Shown here: piece by piece, positions 1-5,935 of the stretch
How the letters are laid out: the number at the start of each line of letters is the position of its first letter
How positions within the stretch are numbered: position 1 is the first letter of the stretch
NCBI GenBank assembly: GCA_900544885.1
Contig: UQWU01000069.1
Span: 1 to 5,985, forward strand
DNA length: 5,985 nt
Source: an uncultured Phascolarctobacterium sp.
Lineage (GTDB): Bacteria; Bacillota; Negativicutes; Acidaminococcales; Acidaminococcaceae
Direction: 5' to 3'
Notes under the pieces: model-generated
Seen by the model: the letters and a program-made list of their open reading frames with translations, nothing else
What the model was told of the DNA's origin: nothing
The model's database searches: none
Position numbers and translations under genes: made by a program

Positions 1-2
1 AA

Positions 3-14
3 ATCGCCGGTTAG
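3..14 (+). CDS. possible 3' end of an off-window upstream gene
   Basis: One frame reads Ile-Ala-Gly-stop, with TAG at 12-14, and the perfect terminator stem starts at the very next base. A stop codon directly abutting an intrinsic terminator is the usual layout for the end of a gene, so this is probably the tail of a coding sequence lying to the left. Only three codons are visible, so no product can be named. The other two forward frames run on through the hairpin and are less likely to be coding. Confidence 0.3.
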   Translation: MAG

Positions 15-55
15 AAAAAATGAACTCTGTACTTATTGTACAGAGTTCATTTTTT
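15..55 (+). terminator. intrinsic terminator, perfect 18-bp stem
   Basis: Bases 15-32 and 38-55 are perfect reverse complements around the 5-base loop TTATT. The outer six pairs are an A6 run facing a T6 run, and the core ACTCTGTAC pairs with GTACAGAGT. The T run at 50-55 supplies the U tail for + strand transcripts. The matching A run at 15-20 would supply one for transcripts from the other strand, so the element may work in both directions. It insulates the trk operon from the gene to its left. Confidence 0.88.
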
Positions 56-105
56 ATGTTTATAGATAGCTTTTATTAATGTAATTAATCTAAGTCTGTA
101 CCGTA

Positions 106-134
106 AAGACAATATGACAAATTTGTGTTATAAT
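106..134 (+). promoter_or_regulatory. predicted sigma-A-type promoter of the trk operon
   Basis: A consensus TATAAT at 129-134 is preceded by TG at 126-127 with one base between, which makes an extended -10 element. AAGACA at 106-111 is a fair -35 box (GACA matches the consensus) at the ideal 17-base spacing. Transcription would start near 141 and give an untranslated leader of about 68 bases. A 10-base palindrome (117-126) lies inside the spacer. This is a prediction from sequence only. Confidence 0.6.
117..126. promoter_or_regulatory. palindrome ACAAATTTGT in the trk promoter spacer (candidate operator)
   Basis: Bases 117-126 form a perfect 10-base palindrome that falls entirely between the predicted -35 and -10 boxes. 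A repressor bound there would block RNA polymerase. The half-site is short and AT-rich, so chance is a serious alternative, and I do not recognise it as the site of a named regulator. Confidence 0.25.
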
Positions 135-208
135 AAATCTTATACATTATATTAGATAGATAAAAAAAGAGAACGTAAAAACGAACAGAACAAAGGAGAG
201 CTTTTGAA

Positions 209-1552
209 ATGCGTATTATTATAGCTGGTGCAGGTAAACTTGGTTTTAGCATTGCACAGCTTTTAGCTGAAGACCAATTTGATGTAGTAGTTATTGAAAG
301 TGACGCCCAAAGAAAAGAGTTAGTACAAAATACTTTGGACGTTTTGGCTATTGAAGGTAATTCCTGTAACCCTATTACTTTTGCTAATCCGGATATCGCT
401 GATGCTGATGTCTTGATTGCGTGCACAGACAGTGATGAAGTAAATATGGTTACATGTCTGATGGCCAAAAACCATGGCATTAAGCATACTGTAGCACGTA
501 TCCGTAATGTTGATTATGCTATTTATGCACCGGATATGCTGAATAGAGATATGAAAATAGATTTGGTAATTAATCCGGAACGTATTACCGCAACAGAAAT
601 CGATCATATTCTTATGACTCCGTCGGCACTAAATGTTGATGAATTTGCTGATGGTAAAGTGCGTATGTTTGAAGCAAAGGTGCGTGATGATTCTCCGTTT
701 GCTAATATTCCTCTGAAAAACTTAAATATTCCTAATGATATTCTGATAGCTATGGTATTCCGTCGTAACCAGATGTTAATTCCTCGTGGTAATGACTATG
801 TGTTGCCCGGTGATAACGTTTACTTTGTTGGTAAACATGATGCTATTCGTGGCTTTGAAAATAACTTTGCCAATACTTATGAAAAATTAGAAAAGGTTTT
901 GATTATCGGAGCTGGCCGTACTGGTCGTTTTTTAGCACCTATGCTGGAAAAACAGGGTATTCAGGTTAAGGTTATTGAAAAAGATAGAGCCCGCTGCCAA
1001 ATGCTAGCTTCTAAATTAAATAAAGGTCTTGTTCTTTGCGGTGATGGTACGGATATTGATTTATTATTGGAAGAGGGCGTAGCAGAAGCTGACGTTGTTA
1101 TCTGTTTAACTGAGGATGATAAATTAAATCTGTTATTGGCGCAATTAGCCAAGCATTTAGGTGCACGCAAGACTATTGTACGTGTTGCCCGTAATGAATA
1201 TATCGAGCTGATGGAAAAAGTAGGTGTGGATATCGTTCTGTCATCCCGCCTGCTCAGTGCCGGCGAAATTCTGCGTTTTGTCCGTAAGGGCGGTATTGTT
1301 TCGGTATCCCTCTTAGAAGGTGCACAGGCAGAAGCTATGGAAATTATTGTCGGCCGTAATAGTGAGGTTGATGGTGCGATGGTTCGTGATATTAAATTGC
1401 CACAGGAATGTCTGTTGTGCGCTATTGTGCGTAATAATGAAGCTTATATTCCTAATGGTAGCACGATTCTACATGCTAATGACCGTATCATTATTTTTAT
1501 CAAGAGTGAGTATGCTAAGAATATCGTGCCTATGTTTGAAACTCGGAGCTAA
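209..1552 (+). CDS. trkA: Trk potassium uptake system regulatory/gating protein TrkA
   Basis: TrkA is the cytoplasmic subunit of the Trk K+ uptake system. It assembles under the TrkH channel and gates it in response to bound nucleotide. The 447-residue protein has the full double-RCK layout. The first Rossmann NAD-binding domain covers about residues 1-125, with GAGKLG at 7-12 and the acidic Glu30 ending the second strand. The first RCK_C domain is about 140-215. The second Rossmann domain is about 228-345, with GAGRTG at 234-239, Glu257 and a GDGTD motif near 278-282. The second RCK_C domain is about 365-440. Length is close to E. coli TrkA (458). The ATG start is supported by AAAGGAG at 192-198, ten bases upstream, and the Rossmann fold begins at residue 2. 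It is the first gene of a tight operon with two trkH genes. Both nucleotide sites look intact. TrkA here has two RCK repeats in one chain, unlike the single-RCK KtrA. Confidence 0.96.
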   Translation: MRIIIAGAGKLGFSIAQLLAEDQFDVVVIESDAQRKELVQNTLDVLAIEGNSCNPITFANPDIADADVLIACTDSDEVNMVTCLMAKNHGIKHTVARIRNVDYAIYAPDMLNRDMKIDLVINPERITATEIDHILMTPSALNVDEFADGKVRMFEAKVRDDSPFANIPLKNLNIPNDILIAMVFRRNQMLIPRGNDYVLPGDNVYFVGKHDAIRGFENNFANTYEKLEKVLIIGAGRTGRFLAPMLEKQGIQVKVIEKDRARCQMLASKLNKGLVLCGDGTDIDLLLEEGVAEADVVICLTEDDKLNLLLAQLAKHLGARKTIVRVARNEYIELMEKVGVDIVLSSRLLSAGEILRFVRKGGIVSVSLLEGAQAEAMEIIVGRNSEVDGAMVRDIKLPQECLLCAIVRNNEAYIPNGSTILHANDRIIIFIKSEYAKNIVPMFETRS

Positions 1553-1557
1553 TTGTT
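1545..1557 (+). promoter_or_regulatory. ribosome binding site of the first trkH, inside the end of trkA
   Basis: GGAG at 1545-1548 lies in the last codons of trkA and is nine bases from the trkH ATG at 1558. The trkA stop (1550-1552) sits between them. Ribosomes finishing trkA therefore terminate on top of the next start, an arrangement that favours translational coupling and balanced TrkA and TrkH synthesis. The coupling is inferred from spacing. Confidence 0.6.
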
Positions 1558-3015
1558 ATGGATTCAAGTTTAGTAAATCGTTTATTAGGAAAACTGATAT
1601 TGGCTTTTTCCCTAGTGTTGTTTATTCCGCTAGTGACAGCTTTAATGGTTGATAAGGCGAATGTCTGGATCTTTGCTTTCAGCTTGATTACTTCACTTAC
1701 AGTTGCATCTTTATTTCATATTTATGGCGTAGAGCGCAAGCATCAACGTTTACACGTACGCGAAGCGATTGCCGTAGTTGGCTGCGGATGGCTTTTAGTA
1801 TGCTTATTAGGTGCGTTGCCTTATTTATTGTATAATCCACATGATCCGATAGCGGCAGTTTTTGAGAGTGTTTCCGGTTTTACGACTACCGGAGTGACGA
1901 CAGCACATTCCTTTCATGATTTTCCGCCAAGTATTTTGGTTTGGCGTTGCTTGACCCATTGGACAGGCGGTATCGGTGTAATAATGCTGTTTATTATTAT
2001 TATGCCGCAGATGAACAATGGTGCCAGCTATTTATTTAATGCCGAGCTTCCTGGTGCAGTAGCTGAACGTACGCTGCCGAAAATTAAAGAATCAGCAATG
2101 ATGATTCTAGCGATTTATATCAGCTTTACTTTGTTAGAAATCATGCTGTTTTTGTTAGCAGGTGTATCTTTTTTTCAAGCGGTTAACTTGGCTTTGGCGA
2201 CTATGGCCACAGGCGGATTTTCCTATTTTCATGATAGCCTGATTTCCTTTGATAATACGGCTGTGGAACTAATCGCTTTAGTATTTATGCTGATTGCCAG
2301 CATGAATTTTTCCTTATATTATAAAATTTGGCGTGGCGATTGGCAGGCTTTTAAGGAAGATAGTGAGCATCGCTATTATCTGATGCTTTTAGCAGTAGCT
2401 AGTATTTTAATCTGTATTAATTTATATAGTAATAACTGTATGCCGTTTACAGATTGTCTGCGTCATGCAATTTTTCAATCTGTATCTATTGGCAGTACTA
2501 CCGGTTTTGCTACATCTGATTTTAATGAATGGCCTAGCTTCAGTCGCAATATTTTATTGCTGTTGATGTTTATCGGCGGTTGTAGCGGTTCTACTGCTGG
2601 CGGTATCAAAATTTCACGCTTTATCATTTTAGTAAAAGCTGGTTGGGCAGAGCTGCTACGTATTTTGCATCCGCATATTGTTTATTCTGTTAAATTAGGT
2701 AAAAAGGATATCGATCCTGTTATCGTGGCAAATATTACTCGCTTTTTTTTCTTATATATTTTTGTGTTCGTTATTTTAAGCGTTTTGATTTCCTTATCAG
2801 GTACATCTTTAATGGAATCTATTGGTTTGATTGCTGCCTGCATGAGCAGTGTAGGTCCTGCCTTTGGTATTGTAGGTCCTACTACTACTTATAGCGATTT
2901 ATCTGATTGGGCTCGCTTCATCAGTATTCTAGCGATGATTTTAGGCCGTTTGGAAATCTTTACCTTATTGGCTATCATGCAGCCGTCCTTTTGGCGTGAT
3001 AAACAAAACTGGTAA
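1558..3015 (+). CDS. trkH: Trk K+ transporter membrane subunit TrkH, first copy
   Basis: TrkH is the K+-translocating membrane subunit of the Trk system, related to KtrB and built from four membrane-pore-membrane repeats. The 485-residue protein matches the usual TrkH length (E. coli 483). Its two extra N-terminal hydrophobic segments (about 10-30 and 37-57) are typical of TrkH rather than KtrB. All four pore motifs are visible: FESVSGFTTTG ending at Gly112, ATGGFS with Gly220, GSTTGF with Gly316, and SSVGPAFG with Gly433. The third repeat carries the intramembrane gate loop GGCSGSTAGGIK (340-351). Arg464 in LGRLEIF corresponds to the conserved last-helix arginine. HWTGGIG (134-140) follows the first pore. 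Start ATG 1558 is five bases after trkA and has GGAG upstream. The next gene is a second complete trkH. No residue expected for K+ conduction appears lost, so this copy looks functional. Confidence 0.95.
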   Translation: MDSSLVNRLLGKLILAFSLVLFIPLVTALMVDKANVWIFAFSLITSLTVASLFHIYGVERKHQRLHVREAIAVVGCGWLLVCLLGALPYLLYNPHDPIAAVFESVSGFTTTGVTTAHSFHDFPPSILVWRCLTHWTGGIGVIMLFIIIMPQMNNGASYLFNAELPGAVAERTLPKIKESAMMILAIYISFTLLEIMLFLLAGVSFFQAVNLALATMATGGFSYFHDSLISFDNTAVELIALVFMLIASMNFSLYYKIWRGDWQAFKEDSEHRYYLMLLAVASILICINLYSNNCMPFTDCLRHAIFQSVSIGSTTGFATSDFNEWPSFSRNILLLLMFIGGCSGSTAGGIKISRFIILVKAGWAELLRILHPHIVYSVKLGKKDIDPVIVANITRFFFLYIFVFVILSVLISLSGTSLMESIGLIAACMSSVGPAFGIVGPTTTYSDLSDWARFISILAMILGRLEIFTLLAIMQPSFWRDKQNW

Positions 3016-3033
3016 TTTCTTGGAGTAGAGAAA

Positions 3034-4491
3034 ATGAAATTAGGCGTAATTTTATATCTTTTAGGCAAAATATCATTAGGTATGGGCTTAGTACAGTTAG
3101 TACCTCTTGTAATGTCCATATATTACGAGGAACAGGGAACAGCTGCCTTTTTTATCTCTATCGTCAGTGCCTTTGTTATTTCTCTGGTGTTGACTTATGC
3201 TGGACGTAATGCGACACGTAAGGACTTATCGGTACGTGAAGGTATAGGCACGGTATTTTTCTCTTGGGTGCTGGCAGCAGGCTTAGCTAGCATTCCTTTC
3301 TGTATTTTAGGTATCTTAGATCCTATAGGGGCCTACTTTGAAAGTATGTCAGGCCTGACGACTACTGGTGCGACGGCTATTGCTGATTTGGAATGTTTGC
3401 CGAAAAGTATTTTGTTTTGGCGTGCTATGATGCACTGGATGGGCGGTATTGGTATTATTGTTATTTTCGTTGCCTTATTGCCGCAGATAGAAGGCAGTGC
3501 GATGTATTTGTTCAACGCAGAGGTAACCGGCTTTTCGAATACCCGTATTATGCCGCGTATTCGTACGACAGCTGTTGCTTTATTCTATATTTATTTATTG
3601 ATGACTATTATTCTTACAGGTATTTTACGTGGTATGGGAATGGGTGTTTATGATGCTGTTTACCATGCCTGCTCTGCGATTGCTACAGGCGGCTTCTCAC
3701 CGTATAATAGTAGTGTCGGTTATTTCCATACGCCTATGATTGAATATGCGTTGTCTATCTTTATGTTATTAGCAGCAGGTAACTTTGCTGTTTATTATCA
3801 AGTCTCTCAAACAGGCTTAAAGGCTATTTGGGAGGATTTGGAGTTCAGAACCTATGTATTAACCATGCTTGCTATTTCCGTTTTAATTACCATTAATATT
3901 GTTATGGAAAACGGTTACAGTGTAGCTGATGGCTTTCGTACGGCACTGTTTCATGTGGCCTCCTTTGGTTCTACCACAGGTTTTGTTGCCGACAACTATG
4001 ATTTATGGCCGTCTTTTTCGAAAATGCTCTTGGCAGCTACTTTTTTGACAGGTGGTTGTGCAGGTTCTACTGCAGGTGGTATAAAAATCTGTCGCTGGAT
4101 TGTTTTAATAAAAACTGTTGCTGCTGAATTGCGTCGTACTTTGCATCCGCAAATGCTGTTAAATGTACATTATGGTAAAAACCGCTTGCCATCTGTGACA
4201 ATTATTAATATAGGACGTTTCTTTTTTACTTATGTGTTTCTTGTTGCGTTATTATCTTTAGTGGTTACAGCAAGTGGTATGACTGTAGAAGAGAGCTTGT
4301 TCGGTGTAGCTTCTTGTATGGCCAGTGTAGGTCCTGCTTTTGGTTCTTTAGGCGCTACCGGTAACTATGCAGAAATTCCGGCCATGGGTAAATTTGCTTT
4401 AGCTTTAGCTATGCTATTAGGTCGTCTGGAATTATTTACTGCTTTGGCATTATTACGTAGCGAATATTGGCGTCATAGTAAGCATTGGTAA
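3034..4491 (+). CDS. trkH: Trk K+ transporter membrane subunit TrkH, second copy
   Basis: This is a second full-length TrkH potassium channel subunit, also 485 residues. It has the same layout: N-terminal hydrophobic pair, then four pore repeats with FESMSGLTTTG (Gly112), ATGGFS (Gly220), GSTTGF (Gly316) and ASVGPAFG (Gly433). It also has gate loop GGCAGSTAGGIK (340-351), Arg464 in LGRLELF and a final Trp485. Every landmark falls at the same residue number as in the upstream copy. My hand count gives about 189 identical positions of 485 (roughly 39%) without gaps, so the pair is an old tandem duplication, not a recent repeat or assembly artefact. ATG 3034 is preceded by TGGAG at 3021-3025 with an 8-base spacer, and the gap from the first copy is 18 bases. 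It ends just before an intrinsic terminator, so it closes the operon. It presumably uses the same TrkA. Whether the copies form homodimers, heterodimers or differ in affinity cannot be read from the sequence. Confidence 0.95.
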   Translation: MKLGVILYLLGKISLGMGLVQLVPLVMSIYYEEQGTAAFFISIVSAFVISLVLTYAGRNATRKDLSVREGIGTVFFSWVLAAGLASIPFCILGILDPIGAYFESMSGLTTTGATAIADLECLPKSILFWRAMMHWMGGIGIIVIFVALLPQIEGSAMYLFNAEVTGFSNTRIMPRIRTTAVALFYIYLLMTIILTGILRGMGMGVYDAVYHACSAIATGGFSPYNSSVGYFHTPMIEYALSIFMLLAAGNFAVYYQVSQTGLKAIWEDLEFRTYVLTMLAISVLITINIVMENGYSVADGFRTALFHVASFGSTTGFVADNYDLWPSFSKMLLAATFLTGGCAGSTAGGIKICRWIVLIKTVAAELRRTLHPQMLLNVHYGKNRLPSVTIINIGRFFFTYVFLVALLSLVVTASGMTVEESLFGVASCMASVGPAFGSLGATGNYAEIPAMGKFALALAMLLGRLELFTALALLRSEYWRHSKHW

Positions 4492-4521
4492 AATATGTTA
4501 CAGAATTAAACAAAAATAATT

Positions 4522-4559
4522 AAAGAAGAATATACTTTGTATATTCTTCTTTTCTTTTT
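4522..4559 (+). terminator. intrinsic terminator of the trk operon
   Basis: Bases 4522-4535 and 4539-4552 are perfect reverse complements (14 bp, AAAGAAGAATATAC) around a 3-base TTT loop. They are followed by a T-rich tail to 4559. It starts 31 bases after the second trkH stop and separates the operon from the dehydrogenase gene. The stem is AT-rich, so some read-through is possible. Confidence 0.85.
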
Positions 4560-4562
4560 ATT

Positions 4563-4578
4563 TATAATAATGTATAAT
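4563..4578 (+). promoter_or_regulatory. candidate -10 region(s) for the dehydrogenase gene
   Basis: Two perfect TATAAT hexamers sit ten bases apart, at 4563-4568 and 4573-4578, immediately after the trk terminator tail. Neither has a good -35 box at 17 bases, because that position falls in the terminator stem or T tract. From the second box, transcription would start near 4585 and leave a leader of about 150 bases. No better promoter was found between here and the gene, but AT-rich DNA yields TATAAT easily. Confidence 0.4.
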
Positions 4579-4685
4579 ATGTCCAATATGTTGCGACAGG
4601 AAGAAGCTTACCCATCAAGGAAATAAGAGAAAAATTAAACTTAAAATACATAAGAAAAAGCTCTTTCTGAAGAATAATGAATTGA

Positions 4686-4742
4686 ATGGAGGGAGAGGTC
4701 ATCAAGAAGTTTTTTATTACTTGGATGACGGAAAAATTATGA
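4686..4742 (+). CDS. possible 18-codon leader reading frame overlapping the dehydrogenase start
   Basis: ATG 4686 opens a frame of 18 codons (MEGEVIKKFFITWMTEKL) whose TGA at 4740-4742 overlaps the dehydrogenase ATG as ATGA, the classic coupling overlap. Upstream there is only a weak purine stretch (GAAGAA, 4669-4674) at a long spacing, so independent initiation is doubtful. It could be a leader peptide that couples translation, or a chance frame. The peptide resembles nothing I recognise. Confidence 0.2.
   Translation: MEGEVIKKFFITWMTEKL
4688..4738 (+). promoter_or_regulatory. distant Shine-Dalgarno plus bridging hairpin before the dehydrogenase ATG
   Basis: The only strong SD sequence in the leader is the purine tract GGAGGGAGAG at 4688-4697, about 41 bases from ATG 4739. 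Immediately next to it, 4698-4706 (GTCATCAAG) can pair with 4720-4729 (CTT, one bulged G, GATGAC), giving nine pairs and a 13-base loop at 4707-4719. Folding this hairpin would leave only GGAAAAATT (4730-4738) between the purine tract and the ATG, which is an ideal 9-base spacing. Near the ATG itself there is only a weak GGA at 4730-4732. A hairpin-bridged SD is known from phage T4 gene 38. Its use here is inferred. Confidence 0.45.
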
Positions 4743-5695
4743 AAACAAGAAAAGCAGCAGTAATCGGTTTAGGACATGTAGGTGCACACGTAGCGTATAG
4801 CTTAGCTATTCAGGGAATTGTTTCTGAATTGGTGTTAGTTGATTTAAAGCAAGATAAATTAGTTAGTGAAGTGCAGGATTTGCGTGATGCCTTGCTCTAT
4901 TGTCCTCATGATGTAGTTATTAATGGTGGTACTTATACTGATTTGGGTGATTGTGATGTAATTGTTAATGCTGTTGGTGATATCGACTTGGTAGCTAGCG
5001 GTAATAGACTGGATGAGATGAATTTTACTGCCTCACAAGTCAAAGGCTATGTAAAAAAAGTTATGGCTAGTGGTTTTAAAGGCTTTATTATTAATATTAC
5101 CAATCCGTGTGATGTTATTACTGACATTATCTATCGTGAAAGCGGCTTGCCTAAGGGTCATGTATTTGGTACAGGTACCGGTCTTGATACTTCGAGATTA
5201 GTATCCCAGTTGTCCTTGCAGACAGGTGTAGCACCGCAATCCATCAGTGCTTATATGATTGGTGAGCATGGTGCTAGCCAAATGGCTGCTTGGTCATGTG
5301 TAAGCTTCGGCGGTGTACCTTTGAGTACATTGGAAAAAGTAGATGAACGTTTTGCTTTTGATAAGCCGGAATTACAGAAGAAAGCTATTGGCGGCGGCTG
5401 GGTAACTTATTGTGGCAAGCATTGTACTGAGTATGGTATTTCTTCTACTGCTGCCCGTATGGCACGTTGCGTTTTAAATGACGAAAGATTGATAATGCCT
5501 GCTAGTATGTTGTTAGACGGTGAATATGGTGAAAAGGATGTTTTCGTCGGCGTACCTTGTTTAATCGGTGCTCATGGTGTAGAAAGAGTTTTGGAATTAC
5601 CTCTGACTGCAGAGGAAAAAGCACAATTCCATGCTTGCTGTGAAGATGTACGTAGAAATACACAAATGGGTCTTTTAGTTCCTGCTGTAGAATAA
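4739..5695 (+). CDS. NAD-dependent L-2-hydroxyacid dehydrogenase (L-lactate / L-2-hydroxyisocaproate dehydrogenase family)
   Basis: A cytoplasmic enzyme of 318 residues in the lactate/malate dehydrogenase superfamily, reducing a 2-oxo acid to the L-2-hydroxy acid with NADH. The Rossmann motif GLGHVG is at 10-15, and Asp35 ends the second strand, indicating NAD rather than NADP. The catalytic set is complete: Arg90 (LDH Arg109), Asn122 in ITNP, Asp150 and Arg153 in LDTSR (Asp168/Arg171), and His177 in GEHG (His195). The mobile substrate loop (80-90, GDIDLVASGNR) lacks the QKPGE of lactate dehydrogenases and the arginine of malate dehydrogenases. By memory, it and the later GGGWVTYCGK...YGISSTAARMA stretch resemble L-2-hydroxyisocaproate dehydrogenase, so branched 2-oxo acids are plausible substrates. 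I place the start at ATG 4739 because the conserved fold begins there. An in-frame TTG at 4682 would add 19 residues outside the family pattern. It is monocistronic between two terminators. Confidence 0.9.
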   Translation: MKTRKAAVIGLGHVGAHVAYSLAIQGIVSELVLVDLKQDKLVSEVQDLRDALLYCPHDVVINGGTYTDLGDCDVIVNAVGDIDLVASGNRLDEMNFTASQVKGYVKKVMASGFKGFIINITNPCDVITDIIYRESGLPKGHVFGTGTGLDTSRLVSQLSLQTGVAPQSISAYMIGEHGASQMAAWSCVSFGGVPLSTLEKVDERFAFDKPELQKKAIGGGWVTYCGKHCTEYGISSTAARMARCVLNDERLIMPASMLLDGEYGEKDVFVGVPCLIGAHGVERVLELPLTAEEKAQFHACCEDVRRNTQMGLLVPAVE

Positions 5696-5739
5696 ATATT
5701 GTAATTTCACTCTTAAAATTTAATGTGAAAAATAAAAAA

Positions 5740-5813
5740 ATAGTGTAAAGGAGAATGTATTTTTTTATATTCTCCTTTATTTTTTTATGTGAATAGTCTA
5801 TAATTTACACTAT
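5740..5813. repeat. 10-bp inverted repeat flanking the dehydrogenase terminator
   Basis: ATAGTGTAAA at 5740-5749 is the exact reverse complement of TTTACACTAT at 5804-5813. The pair encloses the terminator hairpin and shares TAAA (5746-5749) with its base. The outer six pairs (5740-5745 with 5808-5813) could stack outside the terminator stem. This may be an extended termination or RNA-stability structure, or a trace of a mobile element. No function is established. Confidence 0.4.
5745..5786 (+). terminator. intrinsic terminator of the dehydrogenase gene
   Basis: Bases 5746-5756 (TAAAGGAGAAT) pair perfectly with 5769-5779. The stem extends inward by three pairs, one of them a G-U, to a loop of six T at 5760-5765. 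A run of seven T at 5780-5786 follows. It begins 50 bases after the dehydrogenase stop. On the other strand the stem is followed, after about five bases, by a T-rich stretch, so it could also stop a convergent transcript. Confidence 0.88.
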
Positions 5814-5935
5814 AGAAAGTATATTAGTGAGCATAAAATATGTTGTTTATTGTATTGTATTTATTTAATAATGTACTATAAATGACAAATGCCACTTAAT
5901 AAAGCAAAAACTTTCTGAATCTTAAATCTATAGTG
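5808..5935. repeat. interrupted inverted repeat (CACTATAG ... CTATAGTG) in the 3' intergenic region
   Basis: CACTATAG at 5808-5815 is the reverse complement of CTATAGTG at 5928-5935. The adjoining GAAAGT at 5815-5820 is the reverse complement of ACTTTC at 5910-5915, so the two arms pair over about 13 positions with a 12-base bulge on the right arm. They enclose about 90 very AT-rich bases with no gene. A small decayed element or a structured transcript is possible, and chance in AT-rich DNA is the main alternative. Confidence 0.3.

Noticed and set aside
135..208. K+- or c-di-AMP-sensing riboswitch ahead of trkA
   Set aside because: The predicted leader is only about 68 bases, is A-rich with no stable stem, and lacks the GC-rich conserved blocks of the ydaO/c-di-AMP class.
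85..1170. Open frames on the complementary strand opposite trkA (about 85-480, 320-607, 961-1170)
   Set aside because: They lie antisense to a gene with clear RCK domain motifs, have no family resemblance, and have no sensible ribosome site. They are shadows of trkA codon structure.
1320..1652. Second + strand frame bridging the trkA-trkH junction
   Set aside because: It overlaps two well-supported genes in another frame and its translation shows no domain. It is not a frameshifted piece of either gene, because both are full length.
3393..3653. Alternative + frame inside the second trkH
   Set aside because: The trkH frame carries all pore motifs across this stretch, so the other frame is a by-product.
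1558..4491. Tandem trkH as assembly duplication or recent recombination
   Set aside because: Protein identity is only about 39% and the DNA differs throughout, so the copies are anciently diverged genes.
4588..4626. 12-codon frame at the 5' end of the dehydrogenase leader (ATG 4588)
   Set aside because: No SD precedes it and it would start almost at the predicted transcript end. Frames of this length are expected by chance.
4682..4738. In-frame TTG start giving a 19-residue N-terminal extension on the dehydrogenase
   Set aside because: The extension contains the purine tract translated as Gly-Gly-Arg-Gly, has no SD at proper spacing, and precedes a Rossmann fold that normally begins a few residues from the start, as it does with ATG 4739.
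5705..5730. TTTCAC/GTGAAA inverted pair after the dehydrogenase stop as a Rex-type operator
   Set aside because: Rex sites read TTGTGA...TCACAA. Here the half-sites face the opposite way, are only six bases, and lie downstream of the gene.
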